This document shows, in pieces, positions 11,241-23,310 of a stretch of 64,000 bases of DNA. The notes under the pieces are model-generated. The model searched no databases, had not been told where the DNA came from, and saw only the letters and a list, made by a program, of their open reading frames with translations. Positions within the stretch are counted from its first letter, which is position 1. Every line of letters starts with the position of its first letter. The DNA lies in assembly GCA_019915015.1 (NCBI GenBank), contig JAHBBC010000011.1, positions 1,302,001 to 1,366,000 of the forward strand. The letters are read 5' to 3'. Position numbers and translations under genes: made by a program. The stretch comes from Auriscalpium vulgare (Eukaryota; Basidiomycota; Agaricomycetes; Russulales; Auriscalpiaceae).

Positions 11241-12260
11241 TGAAGACGCACAGTACTTAGTCGTATGTCAGTAAACCGAGTGCGGCCATGCGGGACGCCT
11301 GCTCGACATCAACTGTGCGAGAAGGCTGAGTTATCTAAAACCAGAGATGATGACGATAGCTTACAGCGAGCGAGTGGATAAGACATACCTGGGCGCCAGG
11401 CCTGGTTAGATGCCTATGTATATGCGGTGGATCAGTATTCGTCGCGCAGACAACCGGACGTCGAGCAGCACAACCGGGACCCCTGCGGGTTGCATCCTAT
11501 CCTCATGTTCGAGCGCCCGGCAGGAGGGCTCCGGCGGTGTTGCGTATACAGTGTGCCGGCAGCCGGGGCACTTCCTTGACCGAGGAATATAGTTTACAGG
11601 ACGCGGTGAGCCCATTTGGCTGCAGTCGATTCTCCACGCGCGATACACTTCCGAGTCATCGCACCTCGGATAAGCGAGGTTGCAGCACGCCGGAAAGGAC
11701 CTCATTGAGAGAGATTTCGTAAAGTGATAGCGTGATAGCTGAGTAGAGCGTGGATGACCAGGATTTGCGCGAAGTTACCGGAAAAGAAGAAGGCCTGAAA
11801 CACGGTAGTTCTTCGCTGCCGACCTTGTCGTTAAGCCAGCAAGCAAACACGGCACGATCTCCTCGATACTTGTGAAATCGAAGGCAACGAGGGCATAGGT
11901 CACGTCCACAGCTCCGAGTCAGGCGAAGACAAGAGCGCGCGTTTAGATTGTCGTGGAGGGGGGCGAGAGAGAGAGGCAAAAGACAAATGGCGGTATGTAT
12001 GTGCACGGCGGACTGCATTGCATTGCGCCGGGTGTACTACGGTGACTCTTCCCCAGAAATGCGACGACGCACACACAACATCACATACTTACCTTGCGCA
12101 CCCACTTTCCTCACTCCCAACCCAGCCTGAGACTGCCTCAATCGGACCGACACAACGGCTGTGGACGAGATGCAAAGCAATCGGACACGTAGACGGAGGG
12201 ACGAAGGAGGCAGGGCCCAGCAGTGGCCAGACTATAGTACTGAGCTGCAAATTGTCAAGG
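11241..12260. other. Intergenic region, nothing recognised
   Basis: Several short open frames exist on both strands (for example minus 11656-12018) but none shows a recognisable motif or a coherent exon structure. Confidence 0.4.
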
Positions 12261-13393
12261 ATGTCTCCCCCGTTCGACATACACACGCACATCATCCAGT
12301 TCGTCTATGTCCTCTCGCAGAGTCACGACGTCGACTATCGGACACTCTCCGCGTGCGCGCTCGTATGCAAGCAATGGGCGGCCCCTGCGCAGCGTCTCCT
12401 CTTCCGTCGCCTTCCCCGCCCGAGCAACACCGGCGACGACGAAGGCCCATACCTCCGCCACACCGCCCCGTTGCTCCTCCGCACATTCACCTCCAGCCCG
12501 CACCTCGGGACGTACGTGCGCTCCATCACAGCGGACATCCTGCCCGACCGTGTCTTCCCAGACACGGGCGACACGGTTTCGCTCCCGCTCCTCCGCTGCT
12601 GTCCGCACATCACGCAGCTCCGCATCGTCGGCGAGCTGCTCCCATCGGCGCAACGTCTCCAAGGCCTGCGTGAGCTCGGCCTGCACCCGTCCGTGCTCGT
12701 CTTTGCCATGTACGTGGAGCCGCTGCCGAGCGTGCGCCACTTGGTGATGGAACGGGCCGCCGGGGATCTCAAACTCACGCTGCCCCCGTCTTCTCAACTC
12801 CTCTCCGTCAACTACCTCCTAGCCATCGACTTCGACAAATTGTGCATGCTGCCCGCGCCCACAGTTCCCGCAGACATTTCGTTCCAAGATCTCCACCTCG
12901 GCTATCTGCACTTTCCTGGGAACATGACAAGCGTCGAGCGCGGCGTCGCGCGCAACCTGCGCTCCCTTACGGCGTGGATGGTGGTGCCATCCAACGACGC
13001 GCTCGAGCAACTCACGGCTCTCGAGTCGCTCGTCATCCACAATCTCCCAAAGGAATCGGATCCCCCGGTATTCCCGCGCACACTGCGTCACTTCGGATTC
13101 CACGCACAGCAGGATTATGGAGGATTTCAGTCGTATGGAATGGCACGGTCTCTCAGGGAGCTGGCCGCTTCGCTGTCAGAGAGCGCGCTGCCCAAGTTGC
13201 AGCTCGTGACGGTGACGCTTTGCTCGGAACAATATGTGCGGCATGCACTGGAAGAGGCGAGCACCGCGCGCGGTACAGAGTTCGTGGAGTATCCGAATGT
13301 CGAGGCCTATCCCGTGCGTTTCTTTGAGGATTTGTGCTGGTGGCAAATACTGATTTTGAATTGCAGCGAGCACAATACGTCGATTGGATCTAA
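12261..13393 (+). CDS. F-box/LRR-like protein
   Basis: A two-exon gene (12261-13313 and 13367-13393) of about 360 residues. The N-terminus has a degenerate F-box: DIHTHIIQFVYVLSQ, then LSACALVCKQWAAPAQRLLF. A tract typical of agaricomycete F-box proteins follows (LLRTFTSSPHLGTYVRSI), then leucine-rich repeats such as CPHITQLRIVG and LEQLTALESLVIHNLP. F-box proteins link substrates to SCF ubiquitin ligases through Skp1; the substrate here is unknown. The small second exon encodes RAQYVDWI. The start is taken as the ATG in a CAAGGATGTC context, immediately before the F-box. It belongs to a dense local cluster of F-box genes. Confidence 0.85.
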
Positions 13394-13603
13394 TGAAGTT
13401 TGGTTCACGTTCTGCAAGATATGGCAGAACGGTTTGGCAACCGGTACAAAGAGCGAGCGAGGCAGTCAATAACTTCATGTTAAGGCCCGTTACCCGCTGT
13501 CTCTAGCATAGTAAAGCAATGAATACATTTATGAACAATGCATTGACTATGATGATACTATACTGTCTGTGCAAGTGCTCGCGTGCGTTACGCTGATCTG
13601 ACC

Positions 13604-14891
13604 TCAATCGACATCGTCTTCGTGATGATGACCTTCAACGTCCGCCGCCGCCGTGCCCTCACCCTCCTCGCGGGGCATAGGGAAAAATGACAGCTGTCCC
13701 CCTGCCGCCCACGGCGCCATATACCGCCTGCGCTCCCAGTCTGTCAGATGCGTGGCGAGGTTCAGACGTAGGAACCTGCAGAAGCGCCCACGGGTGTCCG
13801 TCGCGCTCTCGTTCTCGAGCATCGCGAGCATGACAATCGCCTCCCCGAAGCCGATGGCCTCCAATTCGCGGAACGAGATCTCGGGGATCTCGTCAGGCGT
13901 GAGGTTGAATATGGTGCCGATGCGCTCGTGCAGCTGCCGCGAGAGCGTGGAGATGTCCGCGTCGGTGCGGATGGGGTCGTGCGCGTCGGGCGCGAAGTCC
14001 TGATAGGGCTGGATTAGAGGGATGGAATGAAGTATTATTAGATAGTCAACGCACATCCGAAGCCAAGTCGCTGAAAGCCATCATGAAGACCATGCGGAAG
14101 ATGTTGTTGATGCTCAAGCTCATCGCATTTACTGTCTTACATTCGTCAATGAATGCGCACAGAAGGAGTGATGGAACTGAACACGCACGTTTAAACCACA
14201 GCGCGCTCCTCAGCACGATGTGCCGCATCACGCGCCCCAGCAGCAGGTCGCGCACGCCCGCCGGGATCTCGTTATAGCTCTCCTTCATCAGGCGGTAATC
14301 CGAGCCCGGGAACACGCCCGGTATATCGTCATCTTCGAGGTCCTCCGCGACGCATGCGTTCGCGTTGGCCGTGTTTCGGATGAAGCATGACCACAGGCGC
14401 GCGAGTGGGGACAGCGGGTGGCGGATGATGCGCTCGCTGAGCAGCTTCGGCTTGCGCTCCTGGTGGAAGTGCCCCGGCGTATCGTTCGCGATCTTCGCGA
14501 GTCGCGTGAAGATGGACAGTGTCGGCTTGTAGTTGCTGATCGCTCTGCGGGCGGGTGCTCGGTCAGCCGCGCGTCGGGGGTCGTAGGGCGGTGGCACTCA
14601 CCGTGTGCGTTCGTGGATGAACGTATCGCCCCATAGGTGGTACATCAGCTTGATTGTGCACGCGCGGAAGCTGCGCGAGACGTGCAGGAACACAAAGATC
14701 GCATCCCAGTCACGGCTGCGCGGCCGGGCCGCCTCTGTACCCTCGAGGATGAGGTCTGAGAGATAGTCGCCGAGAGCTGTGGCGATAACATCGTAGAGAA
14801 GCTCTGTCGGAAGGCACAGGTGAGGGTTCAGTGGGTCTGGAGAAGGGGAGGGTCGCGAGGTGGAAGGCTTGGCTACGCGGGCGCGTTTCAT
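13604..14891 (-). CDS. F-box-like protein (family shared with the gene at 26637)
   Basis: A multi-exon gene on the minus strand. Exon 1 encodes LCLPTELLYDVIATALGDYL followed by SRSFRACTIKLMYHLWGDTF, an F-box-like opening. Later exons encode KPTLSIFTRLAKIANDTPGH, NANACVAEDLEDDD, VRDLLLGRVMRHIVLRSALW and finally a segment rich in acidic and His residues ending at 13604. The gene at 26637-27795 shares LPTELIYEILTRALGNYLSD, KPVISVLQQLAKLAHSTP and KACVA at matching places, so the two are paralogs. A decayed fragment of the same 5' region lies at 18228-18470. Function is unknown beyond a probable adaptor role. Confidence 0.8.
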
Positions 14892-16081
14892 GGTACCGCA
14901 GTACTAGACGTGGCGGGAAGAGTTGCACGATCGACCTCCGCTGTCTCACCGGCTGGAGCAACGCGACAGACGAGCACACAGCAAAGCTGGCGACGGTGAT
15001 GGTGGAGGGCGAGGATGTACTGCAGATAAAGTCGCAGAGGCCCGAGGGTACAACGGGATGCACGTCATCACGGGATTTACCGACATCGGCAAATTCACAC
15101 AAGGCTGTCAAGTCAACGTTCTCTCTCCCTCCGAAGTCCATCCTCTTGTTCTCGTATTTGAGCATAATGCCCCGGATCATAACGTTGACTTCTGAGAGAC
15201 GTGTGCTGCGAATCTGGACAGCAAAGCGGGACTTGCGGAACGCTGCCAGCCCCAGGAGTATATATGGATGATGGGTCGCGCTTCAACAAATCCGAGGTCA
15301 GTGTCTGATCCTGCGGACAGTACAGTATGTAATTATCAGAGATGTCTAGGAGGCGTATAGGACCCGTGTGGCGTCGACTCTGACAGTCCTCAACACCGCC
15401 GACACCGACCGCTTTCCATGTTGCATGCTCCAGTGGTGGCGCAGTATATCTTCGAAGTCGTCAACGTTGAAGGCGCCCACACCCAGGCGTTGCAGTAGTA
15501 ACAAGTTGTACAAGAGAGACAAGGTTTCCTCCATAACTTCAAGATGAAGTTGCGGGGGTGAGTGGGCGTTGTGCGCCCTTGCTATGTTATATTGCTGTTG
15601 TTGTTGATGTTATTCTTTTGTATTTTGTTTTTGCTGCGATTCTTGCTGCCGTTGTTAACTTCGGAACCAGTCACCACCACCAGCAGGACAGGCAAATCTA
15701 CAGCCCTCCTTTGAGATTGCCTGTCTCTCGGAACCTCCTGCTAGTCTTTGGGCTTCGTCTTTGGTTCTCCGCGACTCTCATCAGGTCCGTTTTACGCGGC
15801 TTCTTGTCGCCTGCATATTCTACAACTCCGTTGGCGCTATGCCCCTCTCGAGACAAAGCCGCCACCGCCGGGCAGGTAGATCTATGAACCGTTTCCACTC
15901 TTTTTATCTTGTTCGGATCATGATAACGTGGGCGACGGTTGCTGCCTGCTGGTCAAGCCGCTGTGACCACGACCTGGTCAATCCGATCTGCCGGAGCTTT
16001 ACCGCTAGGGCCGGGCACTCTCCTTTATAACGTTAACAAGCGCGGAAGATCGAGGTTCTCAGCCCGTTTTCCCCGTCTCCC
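14892..16081. other. Intergenic region, nothing firm
   Basis: A short minus-strand frame at 15346-15534 could be a terminal exon but has no recognisable motif. The T-rich stretch at 15595-15660 and the hydrophobic frame over it look non-coding. Confidence 0.4.
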
Positions 16082-17965
16082 ATGTCTGAACATCACGATG
16101 GCCCCGCACCGACGCATTCTACCATGGTCATCTCTTCGAACTTACTATCACTACCCACAGAATTGTCACTGAAGGTGCTACAAAATCTGGACGTGCTTGC
16201 GCTATCAGCATGTCGGCTGGTAGTCTTGATCCTTCAATCCCGAGAATCAGATTTTGAACTCCTTGGAGACATGCCGCACTTTCCGAGCTCTGGTTGAAAG
16301 TTCTGCCATCCAGTACCAGGTTGGGCTAGAAATGGCCGGCATGCGCAACAATCCATCCTCAAGCCATAACACCGACCAGCGATTAAGTATGCTCAGAGCA
16401 CACCAGCGCGTGGAAGCAGCTATGATGGACAGAGCACACAGTTCTCTATTCGGAGGTCGGTGAGATATTCTGGACTTATACTCTTCGTGATGGCATCTGG
16501 GCGCATGCGGTGGACGTGGACGGCAAAGACAGAAAAATTGTGCTCTACCAACTTCCGTCGCGGTTGTGTGGGATCGCGGCAAGCAGATGGGAGATCATCT
16601 TTCCATTTCACGTGGAGTGTCGACGCGTCTCACGACGTCCTGATTGCGCTCGAGCACAAACGGTCAGACATCGGGTAAGTTTTCCTTGCCCCGTCCTAGT
16701 CCGTGTGACATAGCGTGGCATTTCACGTAGACCTCCATACCAGCATACCCTTCACATGAGGTCTCTATCTACCGGAGAGGAATGGCTGGGCGCGACCTGG
16801 CTGCCAATCTCCCTTTTCGCTCGCCCCTCTGACTCTTCGGGGAATGATGAATATCTGGGTCCTTTCGACTACAACATCAAGATTAGTGGAGATTACTGTG
16901 GAGTTCTCATCACTTCTACCGACACGATATGCGGCACTGGTGATCTGTTTGTCCTCAATCGGAAGTCTGGTGCCATAATATGGGTACGAGTACACCTACT
17001 CCGAGCACCTCGAAATCCTCACACGTGTATACAGGACATATCCCCCCCAAGAGCCAGCGCCTTCGTCTTTCTCGGGGGTGAACGCTGCTTGGTGGCGGTT
17101 TTGTCGTGCTGCAAGCCGCTTTTACAGCCCAGTCTTGACGTCTGGCTTGTGTCGGACCACGACGACGCCCGCAGATTCAGTTCCTTCCAATTTCTTCCTC
17201 TATTTCAGGATGAGGACCTCGACGGCGATATGGGCGCAATGTTTGAAATGTACGTTGGCAACCCGAACAAGTCCATCTGCCCATCGAACCGCGATGCACC
17301 GTTCTTGCTGGATGACACCGACGAGCTCCAGCTACTCAGCATCTTCTATCGCCTTTATTACTGTGTAGACCAGGTCGACGTGTTCATCCGGCTCTCCGAG
17401 CTCCTTCTGCTTGTCGAGGCGGACATAGCGAAGCAATCCGCCCAAACGCATCAGTACAACTGGGTGGACTGGGCTGATCACGCTGTCCGCGTCACGAACG
17501 TTCCAAATTCCCATGGCCCTGGGATCGTGTGCGGGATGCGCTTCCTTCACCCAAACCCGCTTTCTGCCCCTTGGCGCCGCGGTGGCAAACGCAAAATGGC
17601 GAACTTCTTGACCTTCCACGACTTTCATCCATCCCGTCTCTGGGATAACACCTTTGGGCATGCCATGCGGCCCGATAAGCACTTTATGCCCTCTCTTGCG
17701 AAGTACTCACCGGAGGACATACGAAATGGTGCAAAGTATCAACTCCCCCTCAGATTTAGCCTTGCGAAATTGCCATCTGCCCTCCAGAACACCTCGTCGA
17801 ATTTGATGATCCTCCTGAGCGAAGATAATATCGTCATCTTGGAAGTGGTGCGTGATCTTTCAAACAAAACGGCGGACATTTACTGTACCTGACGGTTATT
17901 TGCAGACTGATAATGAAAATGTGGAGGGGCCTGACATTACTTTTATACATTTTTTGACCTTCTGA
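16082..17965 (+). pseudogene. F-box protein gene with broken N-terminal half
   Basis: Start MSEHHDGPAP, then a good F-box: LLSLPTELSLKVLQNLDVLA, spliced (16217/16265) to TCRTFRALVESSAIQYQVGL. Downstream the conserved family blocks are present but in different frames. SMLRAHQR is followed in another frame by AWKQL, a TGA at about 16421, then WTEHTVLYSEVGEIFWTY. LCGIAASRWEIIFPFH is followed in a third frame by WSVDASHDVLIALEHKRSD. The C-terminal half (16756-17892, then a last exon ending HFLTF at 17965) is open and well preserved, with introns at about 16983-17034 and 17845-17904. Two apparent 1-bp shifts and one stop suggest a recent pseudogene, though sequencing errors or unusual splicing cannot be excluded. 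Confidence 0.65.
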
Positions 17966-18227
17966 CTATCATGTACAGTATCATGGACGTTAGAAAGGTA
18001 CTCGCACATGTAGCAGATCTTTGACCGTCATAGACAATGTTCAGTATCTCACACTGCTGTCCTGAGCAAACATTCGCGACTGTACTATATATGCCACGAA
18101 CGACACACTACAGCACATGATCATGACATCCCGCGCAAACGATGGCCAGCGATAACATGACCCGTACAGCACGAAAGCCGGATTATAGGCTACAATCACA
18201 CTCACTGTGAATGTATCAACCCCGGAT

Positions 18228-18470
18228 AGGTGGTACATCAGGTTGACTGTGCATGGAAGTTGCGCGAGTGCAGGAACACGAGGATCGCGTCCCGGATATG
18301 GCTGCGCGGCGGGGCCGCCTCTGTACCGTTGAGGATGAGGTCTGAGAGATAGGCTGTGGCAATAACATCCTAGAGACGCTTTGTCGGATACTACAATATT
18401 GGTACTGCTGTAGACGTGGCGGGAAGCGTTGCAGGTGCAGGATCGACCTTCGCTGTCTCACCAGCTAGAG
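18228..18470 (-). pseudogene. Relic of the F-box-like gene 5' region
   Basis: The DNA closely matches 14630-14960 (the 5' end of the minus-strand F-box-like gene) in the same orientation. Shared blocks include GGCCGCCTCTGTACC, GAGGATGAGGTCTGAGAG and AGACGTGGCGGGAAG. The relic carries small deletions and frame breaks and has no continuous reading frame. It is a partial local duplication, about 3.6 kb from its source. Confidence 0.7.
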
Positions 18471-18663
18471 AGACATGGCAAACGAGCGTCTGGCGATGGT
18501 GATGGAGAAGGGCAAGGAATGAAGCTTCATCTTTTGACCTTTTCACGGTTTGCTATGGGCTTCAAACTATAGCTAGCTAGCTAGGTACGATCACAGGCAC
18601 ACTCATCATGGCGTGTCAGTGCATATATAGATTACGGTACAAGTACATTTTGCAATGGAATGG

Positions 18664-19817
18664 TCACTCTCTCAGAACCCATCTAGCGTCCTTCCCCTCA
18701 CCGCCTTGGGCAGCCACGCGCCCCTCCCCCTGCAACTTCCGCAAGTGCAGTGTCACCCCATGCGCAGCAGGCTCCCACAGCGAGGTCGGGTACTGGGCAT
18801 ATAGCGTGCTCACAATGCCCCACGTTGACCACGCGCCAGCACCCTCCGGCGGCGCGCCTCGTAGCACGCCGACGATCTGCGCCTCGCGCTCGAGCCGGTG
18901 CGCACGGTACGTCGCGATTGTCTTCGCGCCATCCTGTACGACTGGGCCGTGTGCGGGGTAAAGGATGCCGTAACCATCGCCTTCGCTGGATAAGGCGACG
19001 AGCTTGGAGAGGCTGGAGAGATATGACGCTAGGTCCTCGAAGACCGCCGTGCCCTGCCCGAGGACGGTGTCCCCCGTGAACAGGGCACGGTCCGCCGGAT
19101 ATAACAGAGCGATCGAGTCGGTCGTGTGCCCCGGCGTGTGCACAATGCGCAGCGCCTGTTCTACCCTTCCTTCTCCTTCTCTCGGAGTAAACTCCTGCCC
19201 GTCCTCCAATGGATGGAACGCCCCGCCGCCCGCCGACGGCGCGTAGCTGCCCTCGGTCAGGGAGGCGGCGAGCTCGTTGAGCGCCGTGTCCGTGGAGATG
19301 GGGAACTTGTGGATGCGGGGCGGAGAAAATAGCGCACCGGGGTTGCGCGCGTCCCATAATTCGCGGAGGAGTGCGAGCACAGAGGGCAGCCCACGGACGT
19401 GGTCGCCGTGCCGGTGCGTAAGGATGATGTCGGAGACATCGGGGAGAGTGTGATTCGAGACGCTGGAGAGCGCAGCTCGAAGGAGCGGGGGATACTCCGG
19501 ACGACCCTCGCCCGTGTCCAGAAGAACGTAGGGGTTAGAGGTGCCGATGAGATAGGTATTCGTTCCTGGTATAGGTTGGCACCGAGGATCGGATATGGAC
19601 GGCAGACACACACCTTGCAAGGTAAATTTGCCTGGATTCTAAGCTGCCTGTTGGACAGGTATCTGCTGCTCAATGTTTGAGATAACTTACCTGGCCAAGG
19701 ACTCGCACCACCCGGTCACTCAGCTATTGCAGCATCAGGCAATGGACATCATGACGGTGAGGTTGGTGCACGGAAACTCACCCGCGTCACATTCAACAAG
19801 GACTCTAGCTTCTCCAT
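18664..19817 (-). CDS. Metallo-beta-lactamase-fold hydrolase, LACTB2-like
   Basis: The spliced protein begins MEKLESLLNVTR (start 19817), joins LSDRVVRVLGQ, then NPGKFTLQ, then GTNTYLIGTSNPYVLLDTG. These small first exons are separated by introns of about 55-80 bp. The metal-binding motif is ILTHRHGDH near 19430, followed by VHTPGHTTDS (near 19130), FTGDTVLG and ILYPAHGP. This order fits the LACTB2 subfamily of the metallo-beta-lactamase fold, which includes mitochondrial RNA endonucleases and, in fungi, thioesterase-like hydrolases. Which substrate applies here is not shown. It is divergent from CWC22, with about 220 bp between start codons. Confidence 0.88.
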
Positions 19818-20040
19818 TGCCTGTACAGCTGCCAGTCGTCGCCGTAGAGAGAGTAGGTGGCGGTGAGCCCCATTGCTCAGACTCTTGCGCCATCTCCCGT
19901 TCAAGCGACGCGAGTGGACCAAAGCTTCGTCAGCTTGTCCCACGGACCGACTCGACTTTGGCGCAGCGCTGTCGCTCTTGCGACTTGCGGCCCTCTGTTT
20001 TCTTTCTCTCCTTTCACAAGCGGCGGCGGCGACAACATCT

Positions 20041-22789
20041 ATGGCCTCCACAGACCCGGTCTCTCCTCCACCTTCGTCCGACACTCCAGCGCAGAAGCGG
20101 AAAAGGCGCGTACTTGCCCGTCCGACCACTTCAACCTAACTAACTTGCCCCGCAGGTCTCCCTCCCAATCTCATGAAGACAGCCCCCCCGCTACTCGCCG
20201 GCGATCTCTCTCACCCCCAGCACGACCAGGCCTTGACCTTCCGCGGGTCGACGATGTGGACCCCGTCCGCCGCGCCGAACGCGAGCGCCAACTCGCGGCG
20301 CGCCTCGCCGCCGTTGAGCTCGACAAGGCATCCTCAGAGAAGAAGGACACCGGCAAGACGACCGAGGTCTTTGACGCCAGGGCCGAGTTTGCCAAGCTCT
20401 CGGGCTCGCGCTCGGGGGGCGTGTACATGCCGCCCGCACGCCTGGCGGCACTGCGCGCGGCTGCCTCGTCCGACCGCGCCAGCGCGGAGTACCAACGCCT
20501 CTCGTGGGACGCGTTGCGCAAGTCCATCACGGGTATAGTGAACAGGGTCAACATTGCGAACATCAAAAATGTCGTGCCCGAGCTCTTTGCGGAAAACCTC
20601 ATCAGGGGGCGCGGGTTGTTTGCGCGGAGCGTGATGAAGGCGCAGTCGTCGAGTCTGCCGTTCACGCCGGTGTTTGCGGCGCTTGTGGCGATTATCAACA
20701 CGAAGCTGCCGCAGGTGGGGGAGCTGTTGTTGGTGCGGTTGATCAGTCAGTTTCGGAGGGCGTTCAAGCGAAACGACAAGGTGCGTGGCGAGACTGTCCC
20801 TTTACTCTTCTCCTAATGTGGTGTTTTAGATTGTTTGCCATTCGACAACTACTTTCATTGCGCATCTCGTCAACCAGGGTATCGCACACGAGATCATCGC
20901 TCTCCAGATCCTCGTGCTTCTCCTGGAACGGCCCTCAGACGACTCCATCGAGATTGCTGTCGGTTTCACGCGTGAAGTCGGCGCCTTCCTTGCAGAGAAC
21001 TCGCCAAAAGCCAACGCAACGGTGTTTGAGCGCTTCCGTGCCGTCCTGAACGAGGGCAGCATCAGCCACCGCGTACAGTACATGATCGAGGTACTCATGC
21101 AAGTACGGAAGGACAAGTACAAGGATAATCCAATTGTTCCGGAAGGCTTGGACTTAGTTGAAGAGGACGAACAGATTACGCATCAAATCCAGCTAGAGGA
21201 AGAGCTGCAGGTGCAGGAAGGTCTTAGTGAGTTTTCGTTCGTGTCGTCCGCTTGGATATTTGCTGATGTACGCACTATCTAGATATCTTCAAGGCGGATC
21301 CGAACTACCTGGAAAACGAAGAGAAGTACAAGTCGATTAAAGCAGAAATCCTTGGCGAAGGATCATCGGACGAGGAGGAGTCTGGGTCGGATGAAGCAGA
21401 CGATAGCGAGGACGAAGAAGGTAAGCAAGCCATTGGCTTCATTCGACTCTCCCCGCTTATGCATTATTTTAGCTGTTGCGGACAAGGAAGGTATCGAGGA
21501 TCGTACCGAGACCAATCTCGTCAACTTGCGCCGCATCATCTACTTGACGATCATGAACGCTCTCAATTACGAAGAAGCTGTTCACAAACTGCTTAAAATC
21601 CAGCTCAAAGAAGGCGAGGAGGTATGATCAAGCTACCTTGGTCCTACCTATAGCTCACTTGTCCTCCAGATTGAACTCGTGAACATGGTCATTGAATGTT
21701 GCTCGCAAGAGCGTTCGTACTCCACCTTCTACGGCCTCGTCGCCGAGCGCTTTTGCAAGCTCAATCGTGTATGGAACGAGTGCTTTGAGCAGGCATTCAA
21801 GACATATTTCGAAACGATCCATCGCTACGAGACCAACCGCCTGCGCAACATCGCGCGACTCTTCGGGCACCTAATTGCGAACGACGGTGTCTCGTGGGCC
21901 GTGCTCTCCGCTGTCCGGATGAATGAGGAGGACACGACGAGCAGCAGTCGCATATTCGTCAAGATCATGATGCAGGAGGTCATGGAGTCGTTGGGACTGC
22001 CCGCACTGAAGGAGCGCTTTGCCGACCCGGAGATCAAAATGCTCTGCAGTGGCATGTTCCCGCTGGACAATCCGAAGGACACGCGCTTCGCGATTAACTA
22101 CTTCACAAGTATCGGTCTTGGCGCGATCACGGAGGACATGCGCGAGCATCTGAAGGTGCGTTTCATCAGGCTACCTCCCTAGATCACACCCTCACTCACT
22201 AACTATCATATGTTCATAGAACGCGCCTCGCATTATCATGGAACAACGCCGCGCAATGCTCGAGGCCGAATCCTCCTCCTCAGATTCCTCCTCCTCAGAC
22301 TCCTCGGACTCAGATTCGGACTCGTCTTCTTCAGACTCAGAATCCGACACTGACCGCCGCCGCCGTCGACGCTCGTCGACGCCACCGCGCCGTGCCCCAC
22401 CGCGCCCGCGCAACGAGAGCCGCTCGCCGCCACCTCGCGCTCGCGAGCCTGACCGGTACGCCCGGGGTCGCAGGGATTCGCCGTCGCCCCCGCCGCGCAG
22501 CCGCCACGAGGACGATCGCCCGGCGCCGCCGCGGGCTAGGTCAGAGAGGGATAAGGACCGCTCGCCGCCCCCGAAGGAGAAAGATCGCGGGTACGGCAGG
22601 GAGAGGGAGAGGGAGAGAGCGCGGTCGCCACCGAGGGAGAAGGAGCGTGGATACGGGGAGAGGGAACGGGACAGCGAGCGGGTGCCTCCGCCGCGGGAAC
22701 GTGAGCGTGACCGGGGATATGACCGCGAACGTGAGAGGGACAGAGGATACGAGCGGCGGCGGGATGATTCGAGGGATCGGAGACGATGA
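20041..22789 (+). CDS. cwc22: Pre-mRNA-splicing factor CWC22
   Basis: A spliceosome component that recruits the exon-junction protein eIF4A3. The MIF4G-type domain starts with [20 protein letters not shown] (near 20490) and continues with [20 protein letters not shown], then after an intron [15 protein letters not shown]. An acidic linker ([18 protein letters not shown]) follows. The MA3 domain starts [20 protein letters not shown] (near 21510) and includes [20 protein letters not shown] residues. The tail is Ser/Asp-rich, then a long RS/RE/RD-rich region (22330-22785), typical of splicing factors. Introns lie near 20780, 21223, 21420, 21622 and 22155. The ATG at 20041 ([14 protein letters not shown]) is favoured. 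Joining it in frame to RSPSQSHED needs a GC-AG intron near 20105-20155; otherwise an upstream ATG at 19857 reads straight through. Confidence 0.93.
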
Positions 22790-22974
22790 GTCTTGCTGCG
22801 GTTGCAGAAGGTCCGGTCCTCATGCCTTATGTCGGCTCGTGTTGGATGTTGGCTATATGTATAGCGGTTACAATGACGATCTCATGCCTTTCCTTTGTAC
22901 TCGTACACCTGGTCTCGCGCGCGCTCGACGTGATTAACCACTCTGCGCTCCTGAATTGATCACAAGGGCCAAAA

Positions 22975-23082
22975 TGACCTCTGCCCGGATTGAACGGACG
23001 ACCTTGAGGTTGTGGAAGCAGCGCCGTTTGAACCGGACACTGATCGCTGGAATCTCACGTTCTACCACTGAACTAAGAGGTC
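22975..23082 (-). tRNA. tRNA-Trp (CCA anticodon) with an intron
   Basis: On the minus strand the acceptor ends GACCTCT and AGAGGTC pair. The D arm is GTTCAGTGGTAGAAC. The anticodon stem starts TGAGA with loop TTCCAG, placing CCA at the anticodon. The T arm is GTCCG-TTCAATC-CGGGC. About 36 extra bases between anticodon position 37 and the 3' half of the anticodon stem are a standard nuclear tRNA intron. One stem pair (A31 with C39) looks mismatched, so the intron borders may be off by a base. Confidence 0.82.
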
Positions 23083-23310
23083 TAGACTACGGGCGCTACA
23101 AGTAGGCCATAGCACCAGGGTAAATTTGCATGATCCTCCTGGCAGTGTTTCGGGCTCGAGACTGGAAGGAGAGCGACGTACTTAACTTGATGGGAACTTC
23201 GGCGAGGATACCTAAGTAAGTACGTCATCGAGTTCTCGGCACGGACCCGACCGGCCCGTCACCCTGATAAGACTCCTTTGCTGGCACGCTTTGGCTCGTT
23301 ACCGTTTGCC

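Noticed and set aside
12161..12797. Overlapping Arg/Pro-rich frames on both strands over the F-box gene
   Set aside because: They are GC-driven shadows of the gene at 12261.
15558..15887. A small membrane protein
   Set aside because: Hydrophobicity comes from a T-rich low-complexity stretch; no splice or start support and no family likeness.
22192..22433. Minus-strand Ser/Glu-rich frame
   Set aside because: It is the antisense of the Ser-rich tail of CWC22.
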